DNA of 64,000 nucleotides from Pseudisothecium myosuroides (Eukaryota > Streptophyta > Bryopsida > Hypnales > Lembophyllaceae). The stretch spans positions 24,304,001 to 24,368,000 of the forward strand of contig OX637295.1 of NCBI GenBank assembly GCA_951799445.1, given 5' to 3'. The notes under the pieces are model-generated. The model saw nothing but the letters and a program-made list of their open reading frames with translations. It had not been told where the DNA came from and did no database searches. Each line of letters opens with the position of its first letter. The first letter of the stretch is position 1. The position numbers were made by a program, and so were the translations under genes. Of the stretch, positions 35,184 to 47,217 are shown piece after piece.

Positions 35184-38100
35184 GGTAAGTCTAATTGTAT
35201 TTTTGGAGGTTCAAAATTTAGAGGGTTCTGTTGCTACATACAAAAAGTGTGCTCCTTGTCATTGGGCCTTCTTGCAGATCCGCATCCTCTCATTTCTTGG
35301 CTTAAAACTATTTCCCAAGGACTCCTTGATTTTAGTCAATCAAAAAATTCAGATTTCTCACCTCTACATTTGATGTACGTAAACTAGACTTTAGAGTTTT
35401 TAAACCAAAAAAACACTATAAAAATTACTAAAAGAGGATTATGAAAAAATAAAATTATTAAAATAAATGAAATTTTTTATGTAATATTTTTCAAATGTAA
35501 TTTAATTAGTTGAGATATTTTTATTTAATCAAAAGAAAAGGAAAAAACAAACATTTGAAAATTTTACAAAATTCTTTACCAAGGGGAATGAAAATAATTT
35601 TGGAATCTCATGATAAAAAATTAATAAATGTTTAAATTTTTCTTTAATTAAATTATATTAACTGAAATTTGACATACCCTAGATATTAAATCCTACAAAA
35701 AAAATCATAGAAATTATTGTATACATATTTTCTACACTATTTAAAAAGAATTCAATATGTTCTAAATCATGAGGTGAAAGATTTAATTTATTTTTATTGC
35801 AAGCAACTTTATTAACAGAATCAATATATAAAATTCTTTTTGAGCTAAAGTTTGATCATTTTTTAATTTAAATTTTCCATAGTATATCCTGCTTTCTAAA
35901 ATAGTCTCACCATGGAAATTGAATGCTGAAGTCTCATAATATGTTCTTTTTTTGACAAGATATAGTATTGGGCACACTTGTAATGCTTACACTATCAATC
36001 TTAGATATGATGATAGCATTATATATACACTTTTCTAGTACTACTGTACTAAAACAAACATAAAATTTAGTGAATGCAGATAATCTTGTAATAAGTCCTA
36101 TATAAAATCTTACTATATTTACTCTAAAGGCAAAAGAATAAACTTGAAGTAGATATTATTAAGAAGAGATCCAAAAAACTTTTGACTTCTACCTAAGAAA
36201 TTAAGACCTTTCAATCCATATGGTCACTATTCATTAAAGTTTTCAAAAATCACATATATAAGCTAAAAATAAGATCTTGTTGTTGCATCACAAAATTTTA
36301 GAATTGTTTTGGTTTTGGTTGATTGTACTAGAAACGACCATTTTGAAGTGTATTTTGAATGAAATGCATACGGTCATAGAATTTAGGGATCAGTAAGAGC
36401 CTAGTCTAAACTCTAAATTGAACATTTATAAAGAAAAAAATGACTTATTATTGCATACAATGTACATTTTAAATTCGTGACAGTCTAGAGTTGATTTTAG
36501 ACACACCTATAATTAGCACTATGCATATTCATAGTTTACCCATTCAATATCCAAATAATACAACTAAAAAGAATTTAAAATCTCCTTTTGACTTACAACA
36601 AGATCCAATAAAATTTACACAATTTTCAAATAGGAACCATGTTAAAAAAAACTATTTGGGCATTTTTAATTGTAGTTACCTTACTTGCAAAATTATTTGA
36701 TTATCCCCCATTCACTCTAATTGTTTGTATTAATAAAGTAAATACTAACTAATGCAAAATTTTCCTAGAAGAATAAATGATAACTATGGATGTTCAAGAC
36801 TTTTCATAACCCCACCATATCTAAGTGATGATCACCCATTATCAATTGTGCTTAATTATTAATGCCTAAAATGTGGCAAATAGGTAGAGAAAGCATAATA
36901 AAACACTAATAAAGGAAGCCACTAAGAAAAATCATTGAACAATTGTCATTGCGTAAATCCACCATTTGGGTATTCAATGTCTTCTTTTTGGCACGTGTAT
37001 GTTTTAATTATAGGTGGGTATATTGTTAATTATTGATGCTCTCCTAGATTGAACTCTAATAGTGAACATCTTTTTATTTTTGAACAAATTAAAGCTTTCT
37101 ACAGTCTTTAACCCTTGCAAAGCAAACAAAATTTGGTTTTTAAGAATTTTTCTTATATATGGATCATGAAGCTTGTCAATTTACCAATCAATGGATGATA
37201 AGTTTTCTCTCTCCTCAAGGCAATGCGACAACTTCAAAGCTCTTGGACAAAAATTCTAACAAACTTTCTAATACATAAAAGCCACATCTTTAAAATACAT
37301 CATTTAGCTTGATAGATGCATTTTTTGGAGACAAAGAGAATGATATCAAAAAATTGGATCATAGTTAAGGCCAAAAAAATAATGAAATATGTTATCCTCA
37401 AAATTCTCTGAAAGTTAATCCCTTTAGACTTACTCTAACGTTTAAGAATTAAACGCAACTTTCCTTCTATGATACAACATTTTGTTCCCATCGCAATTGA
37501 ATTGGTAGTTGAATTGTGTGGTTATTGTACAATAAATGGCAACAATTGTTGTCCGGTTTTTTGATATGTATGGTAATTGGCAGGTTTACTCTACTAGATG
37601 CTCCCATAATTTTAGCACCCCTTTAGCATCATGACAATGCACTTGGAGAGGGGACATGCTAACATATTGTTTAGCATGGATCTACCAATGCCTTACCAAT
37701 TTAGTCCCAACGAACTTTGAAAAATCACAGAAAATTCATTTCTTGTTGAAATGTCTTCTTTCTACTTGCAAATGGCTTCTCTCCAACTTTTCAATCTCTG
37801 AAAAATATATGAATTGACAAATAGCTTTTCTAAGGTATCTAAATAGCAAATATGGGTGATAATTGGTTGATCTATCTTACCAATGAGGCAGGGGCTTCTT
37901 TTCCAATCTTGACAAGGGCCCCCCTGTAGTGAACAAAATTGTTTTATATAGCTCCTAAGCCAACCCCAATCCTTGAATTATAATAAATAACTCTCCCACA
38001 CATCTAGAGAGGCCTAATTACTTTTTAGTATAGGGAAGACTATTGCCTAATTATACAATGTTGTGCCAATTAGAACATCATGTAGGATCTGATAAATAAT

Positions 38101-38303
38101 TGTCATTTAAACCAATTAGGAGATAGAGTGTCACTAGCCTTGTACAGTCAAAATGCCATGCCAAAGTAACTTTCCTAGGCTCAATATTTGTTCACAACAT
38201 TAATTATATAACCAGGCAATGGTCCTTCCCATGCTAATAAGGTATTATGCCTCCTTAGATGCTGGGAGAGACTTTAGATGCTTGGGAGAGATTTTTAGAT
38301 AAT
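35184..38303. other. Intergenic DNA, nothing recognised
   Basis: Very AT-rich, with scattered homopolymers. No feature is supported. Confidence 0.4.
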
Positions 38304-39355
38304 TCAAGGATTGGAGTTGGTTGAGGAGCTATAGAAGACAATTTTATTCACTAAAGAGGACCCTTTTCCAAGGGTGCAAAAGGAGGATCCTTCCTCATAG
38401 GGCCCAACGTTCTGGCGCTGCAATATGTCAAGTGGAGTTGCTCTTAGTTGGAATTCTTGGAGGATGTATAGGCAAATATCACCTGTAACGGGATTCCCTA
38501 AAACCTCCGTACTAGATTGACTGCACCATAATTCACCAAGCGGAGAGATTGGCACCGCTCTCCCTTGAAAATATTGGAATCATCAAGTGCAAAGAGTTGT
38601 TCTATAATCTATATTGGAAGGTCATCCAAATTGCTCCCTTCAATTTGCCCTATTTGTGGATGCAACAATGCCAGACTTTTGTAATTAGGCAAGATGGCCA
38701 ATGGCTCCCAGCTATCTGGCACCCAAATTGGGTATGGTTTGGTTGAGGAATGGTTGATTTGCCCATGTGACCGTGATTGTTGCGGAAATGCGACAATTTT
38801 AGGGCTCCATTGCATCACCAAAATGGCTTTCCAATTTTCCTCGGCAACACTACAATGCTCCACTTAAGCTATTGTTGAGGTCTTTTGAGACCACTTTGGA
38901 ACTCACGCAACAACTCAAACCCTTTGGAGGAATCATTCTCTTTCATGACATCTTTGATGTTGTGAAATAAGTTGGATAAGGTGTTGCCAAGGGATGAAGC
39001 ATGAATTTCAGTGCAACAACTTCGGAAGAAACGGAAACACCACTAAAACTAGCCTACAACTTCACTCTATGAAAACCATTTCATGTTCCTTTTCATGTTG
39101 AAGTGGTGAAGCTACTCTTATACCAAGACCATGCAAAGTACCCAATTACAATACTTTGTCTTGGGCTCTTGCTTTGAATCGTCGATCACGTCTAACAAAG
39201 TGGGGTACCCTAGAGTGCTTTGGGTCCTCGGTCTGAATCTGACGTAAACGTGCGGCCTTGAGGGTTCTTCTGTTTCTCACGCAATGCTTTTTCTTTGCCC
39301 ATATGATCCATCCTTCCAATTCCAAATTCATTCCGTCATCATCAGCCCCAAACAT
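38304..39355 (-). pseudogene. Unidentified coding-like remnant
   Basis: Successive minus-strand frames look protein-like in a non-random way. An ATG at 39355 opens 69 codons rich in charged residues (MFGADDDGMNLELEGW..., KAARLRQIQTEDPKHSRV). About 38877-39020 encodes HNIKDVMKENDSSKGFELL and then stops. Next, 38609-38863 holds ENWKAILVMQWSPKIVAFPQ and WVPDSWEPLAILPNYKSLAL, and 38304-38555 holds GNPVTGDICLYILQEF. The frames do not join without shifts or introns that I could not place. I do not recognise the family. It may be a decayed gene, or a spliced gene I cannot assemble. Confidence 0.3.
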
Positions 39356-41335
39356 TCATCCAAGGGAACATCTCATCTGCAGTAAACTGAAACATTCGAA
39401 AACCACTCAAAGGAAACGATAAACAAGTTACAAGTTGTAAGATGCAACAAGCACATTCCCCCACAGCTGAAGACAAAGGACTGCTTCATTCCTAGTCATG
39501 ACTCCACCATAAAGTCTCAAAGCCCTACCAACCATGCGTTCCACCAAATTCAAAACAACCCTGGGCCTTTTTGGGTTTAAAAACGTCATTGCTTTTGAAA
39601 TGTTATAGGTCTACATGTCACTAAGGTACAGAAACATTGGTTGAAGGAGATACAAGTCCCTCCAAGTTGCAGCCATCAAAATACAGTTTGGTGAACTCAA
39701 ATTGAATCCATGAGTTTTAAATGACTTTCAAAAAATAAATACATTTTGGATTAATCTGAAAATTTTACCATACAAACTAGAAGAAATAGCGCAGATTATC
39801 CATTAAGTTTTATTGAATTTGGACATCAGATGCAAAAGTTGTAGCACTTCAAATTGGACTTCTAGACTATGTGAGGACACTTAGTTTTAGTCTCTTGGAG
39901 CACTTAGGGATTAACCTTGAAAGGACAAGTCCGTGGCTACAAATTTAGGCCTCCCAATCCTTCAATCTACAATTTGTCTACTACCATTTTGCAACTATAT
40001 GAATGAATTTTTTTCTCCTTCAAAGATGGAATCGCACGTCTTATGTGAGTTATAAAAAAATTGATTTTGTTTGGAGAAAATTTGAAATTACTATTAGTTC
40101 TTTGAAGAAAAAGTAAAGAAAATTCATATCAAATGCAAAACATGTTCAAAAGAGTTGGAATTTTACCTTAGGCATGTATTATAGTGTATAACATCACAAT
40201 ATAAACTGAAGTTACCATATCAATGTAAAATTATACTTAAATCAACAAACTATGGTTATAGGCCTAAAGTTCAAATTGCAATGAAATATTGCATTTTAAA
40301 CTTTTTCCAATTAGAGCAAAAACTACATTTTCTTGATAAACTACATTTCATTAGTTGAGCACAAATTCAAAAAAGATCATTTTAAAGCTAAAATTCACAT
40401 CAAGAATATAGAGCAAGAAGTGGCCAAAATACACTACAAGCGCTAGTATCAAAGAAGGATCTAAGCACCAAAGAATACTGCCAAAATATTATGCCCAGGG
40501 CCCATGTTGGCACTAGCTTGGTGCCAATGTGGGCCTTGGGCACCACACTCTGAGATTATTCCTTGGGGCTCCAAGACTGGCATTCTAATAGTAAACAATG
40601 GTCTATTGCTTAAGCTTCTTCTTCTTTTGAAAGATTAATAATACAATAGTATGAGAATATTTAATGCTATTCACTTAAAATGCACTCAAGCAACTCCCCC
40701 CGCTAAAATTTTGAATGAATTTTTTTTTCATCCTATAAACCCTCTTGAAACCATCCAAAGGACCCAAATCGTCTACAATGTCCATATAAGGACCCATATG
40801 GGACTCAGGTGGACATAACCACATCCAGCCCTGCACCCAATTCTATCCTCATGTACCAATAGAGTACATTCTAGAAAATAAATGGGCATCCTTGGTCCAG
40901 GAAGAAGGAATTCTTCCGAGGAAAGGAATTGGGTACGTCTACCTTGGTGCAGCATCTATTGCAATTGGTTGGACCAACTAGCCAAAAAAACAGGGATTCA
41001 ATGGTCTTCAGACTTCTTACTGAATATCCCTTCCCTCTCCATGTGGCCAGAAACTGAAGATTCAAATAACTCAAACAACTGATCATCAAAAACAGAAGAA
41101 TTATAAGTAATAAGTAAGATATCGCCCACTTGGTTCGATTTCATCTGGAGGAACACCAAGAGAAAGTACAGTACATGCTTAAAGAACGGCCCTAAAGAAC
41201 ATGCATACAAGGAGAAGAAAATAATGCACAGTTCATTTGAACGAACTCACCCAGTAGGCACAAGAAGTACGCTCTTTCTTTCTTCCTTTTTCCAGATGCA
41301 AGTGGATCAATCATTCCATTGTGCGCACAACATTG
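39356..41335. other. Intergenic DNA, nothing recognised
   Basis: No gene is supported. A local inverted motif (GCCCATGTTGGCACTAGC facing GTGCCAATGTGGGC, about 40499-40536) is the only structure noted. Confidence 0.35.
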
Positions 41336-42080
41336 TTAACCCTTAAAGGGCGGGCTCGTGACCGTGGGAAGCATCCCCGTGGGCATTGTGTGAATAGTTG
41401 GTTTCAAAAAATCCAAAAGCATTCATTGGAAGTCAAACTATTATACAAGACTTCTCTTTTTCACACAAAATTTCGAGGATGAATAGTTGCACTTTTGTCC
41501 TACACAAAAGGATTCTTTGTCATTCATCAACCCAAAAATGGCCATGGTAGTGTTTGTGGGTTAAGCAACTCTAAGGGAGGGGGGGGGTTCCTTTTGCTCC
41601 CTTCAGTGTAGGGCCTAATTCAATATTTTCATTGGATACTACCTCACAACCCATGAGGTGCACTGTATAATGGAAGGATTCAATCGTACTCAAACATTGG
41701 AAATTATATGGAAGTCATAGCAAAAGTTATTTATGTAGAAGGAGACAACTTTGAACAAGGGAAGCTCCAAAGGATGTTATGCAATGTTTTGAAGGACAAA
41801 ACATGTACTGAACCAAGGGCAAAGCCTTGGCGGAAGAAAAAGAATTACATGCTTCAAAATATTCCACTCTTTTAATCCTTGAATGACATCATAGATGGTT
41901 ATTGACCAAAAGATGATAGCTAGAAAACCCTTCTATGTAGGATCTTACAAAAGAGTAGATGTTCATCCTTAGAATTTTGTGTGAAAAGAGGAGGGCTTGC
42001 ATAAAAGTTTTGACCTCCAACAAGTGCTCTTGATTTTTTTTATGAAAATGATTCAAATGGTACCATCCTTTAAGGGTTAA
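41336..42080. mobile_element. TTAA-bounded foldback element E2, interrupted near its centre
   Basis: Starts TTAACCCTTAAAGGGC and ends CATCCTTTAAGGGTTAA. The left arm (CATTGGAAGTCAAACTATT...TTTCACACAAAATTT) has an inverted counterpart on the right. A block of roughly 300 bp starting near 41563, with a G-rich run, separates the arms. Confidence 0.6.
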
Positions 42081-42648
42081 CCCTGTAATGTTGATGTGGA
42101 AACTAAGTGTTTATTTAGATGACTTCACCTAAGATTATAGGATGGAAAAAAAAAAAAAAATTTCATTCAATTTTTAAAAATATTGCTCAAGTATATTTTT
42201 AATGAATATTATTGTAAATTCCCTCATTATAGTACTATTGATTCTTCTAAAGAAGAAGATGCTTAATCCATGGATCACCCTTATAGTGTATTTTGGCCAT
42301 TTATTGTTATTTACTCCTGATGTGAATTTTAGCCATAAAAATAATATTTTTGAATTTGAGTTCAATTAAAGAAATGAAGCTTAATTGGAAATTTTGAAAA
42401 CTTCACAAATTTAATATTTTATAGCAATATGCTCTTTTGGGCCTATGATTATGGTTTATTGATTTTCTAATTTTAGAACAATATGGTAACTTTGGTTTAT
42501 AACATAATATTATACACTATGATATACATATGTGGTGAAAATTTCAATTTTTTGAGTATTTTTTGTATTTGATATTCAATTTTTTCTCAAAAAATTCACA
42601 ATGATTTGAAAATCTTATAACTTATAGTAGACATACAACTTCATCTTT

Positions 42649-42668
42649 CTCTCTCTCTCTCTCTCTCT
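42649..42668. repeat. CT microsatellite
   Basis: About ten CT units in AT-rich non-coding DNA, 100 bp upstream of element A6. Confidence 0.9.
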
Positions 42669-42786
42669 ATTTATATATTCAATCATATCTAGTTGCAAAA
42701 TGGTAGCAAACAAAGTGATGGACAATACTAGGCTTGAAATTAGTGTCATTGGCCCGTCCTTCTAGGGTTGTCCCCTAAAGTCCCAT

Positions 42787-43007
42787 CACTATAAAAGAAA
42801 GGGGTGTTTTAAGTGAGTTTTTAAGTATATTCCTAGACATAAGATTTTGAGTAATGACCTTCAAGGAGATTTTTAGCAAAATTTTACTTAAAACACATGT
42901 GTTTTAAGTAAAATTTTGCTAAAAATCTCCTTGAAGGTCATTACTCAAAATCTTATGTCTAGGAATATACTTAAAACTCACTTAAAACACCCCTTTCTCT
43001 TGTAGTG
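42787..43007. mobile_element. Palindromic CACTA-type MITE (221 bp)
   Basis: Begins CACTATAAAAGAAAGGGGTG and ends CACCCCTTTCTCTTGTAGTG, close to the CACTACAAGA ends of CACTA transposons. The 3-bp duplication CAT flanks it (42784-42786 and 43008-43010). The two arms of about 105 bp are almost perfectly complementary with a centre at ACATGT, so the whole element is one hairpin. Confidence 0.88.
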
Positions 43008-43251
43008 CATTGTCCTCTCGAGGAACAAAATGGATTTTGGATAGACTCCTATAGTCTAATATTTGTTGCCACTCCTTGAATTTTATTTTGAAGATAGATA
43101 AATATATTAGGTTTCTAAGAACATAATTTTTAATTGAATCAATGCCTAGGAACAAACATTATGCCATCCTAAACCCCAAATGGGATTTGTCTGACAACAC
43201 CAAAAATATCAAAAAAAGTCAAAATAAATTTTTCAAAATTTTGTTTCTCAT

Positions 43252-43919
43252 AGCAATTGTAAGATCATGACGCTTGGATTTCAAAAAGAAGTATTTTCAA
43301 ATCCTTCCTAAATGGTCAAATTTCATCTTTCATATTTTTTTCAGCAAAGAATATTGCATGAAAAATATTCATGCTTGAAAAAAATAGTAAGTAGAGAGTA
43401 GAAAATGATTTAAAATACTAAATTGTTAAGAATATAGATATGGAGATGAAAAATGCCAATTCCAAGGTTGTAATTTTGTAATAATGAATTTACATCCTAT
43501 GGTTTTATTTTTCTTCAAAAATGTTGAAAATTGAGTTAAATAAAGGACTACAAAGTTTATTTTAGAGTAGAGACTCTCTAACTATATGCAAACTAAAACT
43601 CCTCATAACTTTCATCTCATTTATCAAAATGGAATGATTCATAGCTTTCCACGCAATACGCAAAATCTTGGAAAACCACTTTCAAATTTTTGTATCTTTA
43701 AAAAGTGAATTTTTTTGAGCTGCCCGGGCTCCAAAAGAAACTACTAATACTATGTCTTATTCAATGACTTTTGAACTAGGCATATAGTCAAAGGTTATGA
43801 AAATTGTTGCACCTTAAAGCTATTCCTTGCCTATGTATTCTGAGAAAAATTTCATTCTTAGTTAGCTGCCCAAAATTTCTATATTGCCAAAAAACATTAC
43901 TTGGTTCTTTAGGGGTTAA
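43252..43919 (-). mobile_element. TTAA-type element B4, left end missing
   Basis: From about 43330 the sequence follows the B family (GTAAGTAGAGAG, CAAAGTTTATTTTAGAGTAG, GAGCTGCCCGGGC) and ends GGTTCTTTAGGGGTTAA at 43919. The left end is not visible and its boundary is approximate. Confidence 0.6.
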
Positions 43920-44110
43920 ATGCAAATATTTTGCAATCTATGCAGTTAAAGTTTTAAAAATTTCTTCCACACATTCTTATACTAGTATAGTGCAAGATCC
44001 TATGGTTAGTTATGAGAAAAAAATAATTTCTACAGTTTTTATACTTTGCAATAGAAATGGCAATTTTGAATGGAATTTGATGAAAAAGGCCTTGGGACTG
44101 TAGTGATTAA

Positions 44111-45402
44111 GACATTTTCAATGAAAATCAAGCAACAACACGTTTTTGTTATATATCTATGCCCTAGATACAAGTGGTTGATAAAATTTATTATTTGAGA
44201 ATGTTAAGGCTCCATACAACAACGACAATCCAATCAAAATCCCATGCCCTATGCAATAAGTTTATATAACATTCTCAAATGCCTTACTTTTTTCTATTTT
44301 GCTAAACTAATTTTTGAAAAATACCATTTCCCAAAATTCATAATTAACTAGGATAGAAACACTTGCAATGCAATAGCAGTTGAGAAATGTCTTAGCTTGC
44401 AATACTAGGATTTTTGTTGCTTTCAAAGATGAAAATCAAATGGAATAAAAAATGAAAATTAATTTTCTAAATATGAACAATTTTGTAACAAAAATAAAGG
44501 GGGAATCACAACCAAATCCCCTGCACTTTGACAAATATATTGAACTATCATTGCTTGTCCTTAAAGACAAGGCAATGAAATTTCAATAAATTCAAAGATT
44601 TTGTTAAAGTGTTAGAGTAGTCAACAATAGGGATAGTTACAATACCTCTTAGATTCTTCAACAAGTTTGTTGAAAGTTTAAATGCTATTTTGGCCGATGA
44701 AGGATTCTTTAGTAAATTTATTTTTTAAAATTTTGCTCACTAACCACTTTCTACCTAAGGGAATTCTTTTAGCAAACTAGAAAAATGCTACAATGTTCAT
44801 GATCAAGTGTGCCTCCCTCTAATGACTTCCCTCAATATAATTGATTCAATAATTCCTCATTTGCATACCGTAGTTGTACACAGAGAGATTTAGTGGGGAG
44901 GGCAAATTCAAGGTTTGAAGATTATATTTTCAGAAAAAAAATAAAAAAAATATTGCATTTTTTTTTAATTTGAATTTTTTAATTTGAATTTTTATAAAAA
45001 AATAAATATTTGATATAGATGTGTTGGCCCTACCTTTTATTTATAGAAATAATCCACTTCCTATACTTGAACAACTAAATTCTTTAAAAATTCATTTTTT
45101 TTACCCATTCCTAATCTACTCCTAATTATATGCTACAGGCAAAGAGCCCTACTATATATAACACTCTTGAATAGAGTATTATTCATCTTCTAGAAGAATC
45201 TTTATTACCCATTGAGAATTGAGATGCATCATTCTACCCACAGTAACATAATTTCGATTCCTCACCAATCCATACTCCACCATCTCCATCATCGTTGTAG
45301 CACCTTCATATGATTGCTTCCCAAAGGTGGTCTTCCAACTAGGTCAAGAATGTTACGAATGTAGCCATGAGTGTTCATCCAGAATGTTCGTCTGCGGCCA
45401 CA
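44111..45402. other. Intergenic DNA, AT-rich up to the SLC37 promoter
   Basis: No gene or paired termini seen. Composition changes sharply near 45300-45450 where the GC-rich upstream region of the transporter gene starts. Confidence 0.4.
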
Positions 45403-45829
45403 GAATATTCCGTTCCCCCTCCCTAACGCAAAAAAATAAAATAAAAATTCAAATCCTGTCCTCGAGTGCCCGCGAACGTGCGTCCGTAGCGGTTAGCCAG
45501 TGAGCTGCACCCCCAGCCGCTGCAGAATCCTGACGGGGCGACGAGGGCTCGAGTACAGTGATCTGTGGTTGCAAGCAATCCTTCATCTCGCAGAAGGAAA
45601 AAAAAAAAAATCAGAGCTGCAAGAAATTGCAGGATAAAACAGAAGAAACCCAGAGTTGCAAGGAATGTTCGCCCATCGGGCTGCATTGCCTGCTCATCAC
45701 GGCTGCGGACTGTGCAGAGGATTCGCATGCGGCGGCAGCAAGCCAGGTGTCGGAGGAATATCCCTTCCGATCCCTTTGGCATATGCTGCTAAGCTGCCAT
45801 GCTCGAGCTCCAGATCCTGCGGCATATGC
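45403..45829. promoter_or_regulatory. Cluster of four P1BS-type sites (GNATATNC) upstream of the G3P transporter
   Basis: GAATATTC at 45403-45410, GAATATCC at 45756-45763, GCATATGC at 45779-45786 and GCATATGC at 45822-45829 all match GNATATNC, the PHR1 binding element of phosphate-starvation genes. The last three lie within 74 bp in a stretch with ordinary base composition. Plant G3Pp genes are known phosphate-starvation responders, so the placement fits. Activity is inferred. Confidence 0.6.
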
Positions 45830-47036
45830 TTTGCTACCTTTGCTTATGCGGGTGATCCTCACGAGCCTCCATCAGTTGTCGGCGCCAGTCAACCTCAGGC
45901 ATGTGCTTGGTGGAGAGTCGCAGTTGGCCCACACTCACGCCACCAGGATCATCAGTTTGGCGCTGGCGGGCCATTCATTTCGTCCGTCGATCAATTCGGG
46001 CGAACCAGGCACGGCACTCACTGAGTGAGTTCAGTTGTTCCGGGAAAGTAAGAATTTCGTGGAAGTTAATTAAATTTTCGTGGCCACAAGGTTACAGAGC
46101 AACTCTCGTCCACTAACCCACCCACCCACCTGGCGGTGACGGATCAATTCCGTTTCATTTCAGACTTTCGGTCCCGCCTTGCAAATCCAGTCCTTGTGAC
46201 TGCGTTTTTTCGGAATTATTATATTTGCTGAAAGGATTAATAATTCGTCATCGCTTTCGCATGGTTCCCTTGATAGGAGACCGATTATATTGATTTATTT
46301 TTGCATTAGGGTTTAGGAGAGGATTAGATTTGGAGTCTTCGTCGTCGAAAAGCAACTGTTGCTCGTAAATTTTACACGCGAGGTTATTTCTGGTGGTATC
46401 CTGACGACTTTCAGTTTTCTTTTGTTTTTTCAGTTTGACGCGACCGTGCCGTGACTTGTTCGTTTCGGTTGACGGATTGAACGGTTTCTGTGGTTTACAG
46501 TTTGGTTACTTCATGGTGACCCTGCGTCGTTGAGTTCCGTGTTGTCGGGTTTGGGGAAGTTTCCTCTATAGCGGAAGTTTGTGCAATCGCGGTAGTACGT
46601 CTGATTTGGAGTGTGAGGGTGGGGGCGCCTGCCCTGGGCTGAGTCAAGCCCGATGTGTTGAGATGCGGGGTTGAAATTCCCTGGATCGCCACTTAGGTGA
46701 TAAAGCTAGCGGCCCTGGTTCTCAGTTGCCACAACAGAGCTCTAAGCTTCAGTTTGTTAGCTTCGACGGGTGTGCCGCTTACAGCATTGCAAAAGCTCTG
46801 CTGCGAAAGTTGCTTCCTTTTCTGCATCTTCTTCTTGCTTTCCAGGGTGTTGCAGGTTTAGGTCGGGCTGCATTACCGCGTCGCGATCTCGCTCTTCTGA
46901 ATTTCATTGAGATTTCTTTTCTAATCTGTCTGCTCAATACCGGTAGTGAGGAAGAGTGATTCCTCGTCGGTTGGGGACGCCGACCAGGCTCTGTTGTTGT
47001 CGGAGGTTGTCGGGTTTGTACATCTTGTATATTACC

Positions 47037-47090
47037 ATGCCCGGCATTCGCCAGTTCTCGGACGTTTTGTGCCTTGCATGGCGATTGTAG
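47037..47090 (+). promoter_or_regulatory. Upstream ORF 1 of the SLC37-type gene
   Basis: ATG at 47037 opens a 17-codon frame ending TAG at 47088-47090, 127 bp before the main ATG. It overlaps a second uORF. Meaningful only if this stretch is part of the mature mRNA. Confidence 0.3.
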
Positions 47091-47119
47091 CATTAGAGAC
47101 GATGCAGAAGCGTGCGTGA
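47078..47119 (+). promoter_or_regulatory. Upstream ORF 2 of the SLC37-type gene
   Basis: ATG at 47078 opens a 13-codon frame ending TGA at 47117-47119 and overlaps uORF 1 in another frame. Two overlapping uORFs this close to the main start would be expected to reduce translation if transcribed. Confidence 0.3.
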
Positions 47120-47217
47120 AGGAGAGTATTATTGCTAAGGACACAATTGTACATAGAACTTTTCCAATCCCTAGGGACACAATTGCTTTTGAGGATCAAT
47201 TTTGTAGGAGAAGAGAG

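Larger units (their letters stand above)
42768..44110 (-). mobile_element. TTAA-type element A6, broken by a CACTA MITE and by B4
   Basis: The left terminus reads TTGTCCCCTAAAGTCCCAT (TTAA mutated to TTGT); the right end is GGCCTTGGGACTGTAGTGATTAA at 44110. The left part stops near 43250, and the right part resumes at 43920 with ATGCAAATATTTTGCAATC. The missing interior was lost, or replaced, around the B4 insertion. Confidence 0.6.
45830..47217 (+). promoter_or_regulatory. GC-rich leader and promoter region of the SLC37-type gene
   Basis: Base composition rises well above the flanking AT-rich DNA. Several stop-free frames here are shadows without recognisable domains. Splice-like signals (AAA|GTAAGA near 46051; TTTACAG near 46500; TGTTGCAG near 46857) suggest a spliced 5' leader. 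No start site is identified. Confidence 0.45.

Noticed and set aside
45558..46028. 156-codon frame and several overlapping frames on both strands before the transporter gene
   Set aside because: The region is GC-rich with few stops, so long chance frames are expected in every phase; none shows a domain. Treated as promoter and leader.
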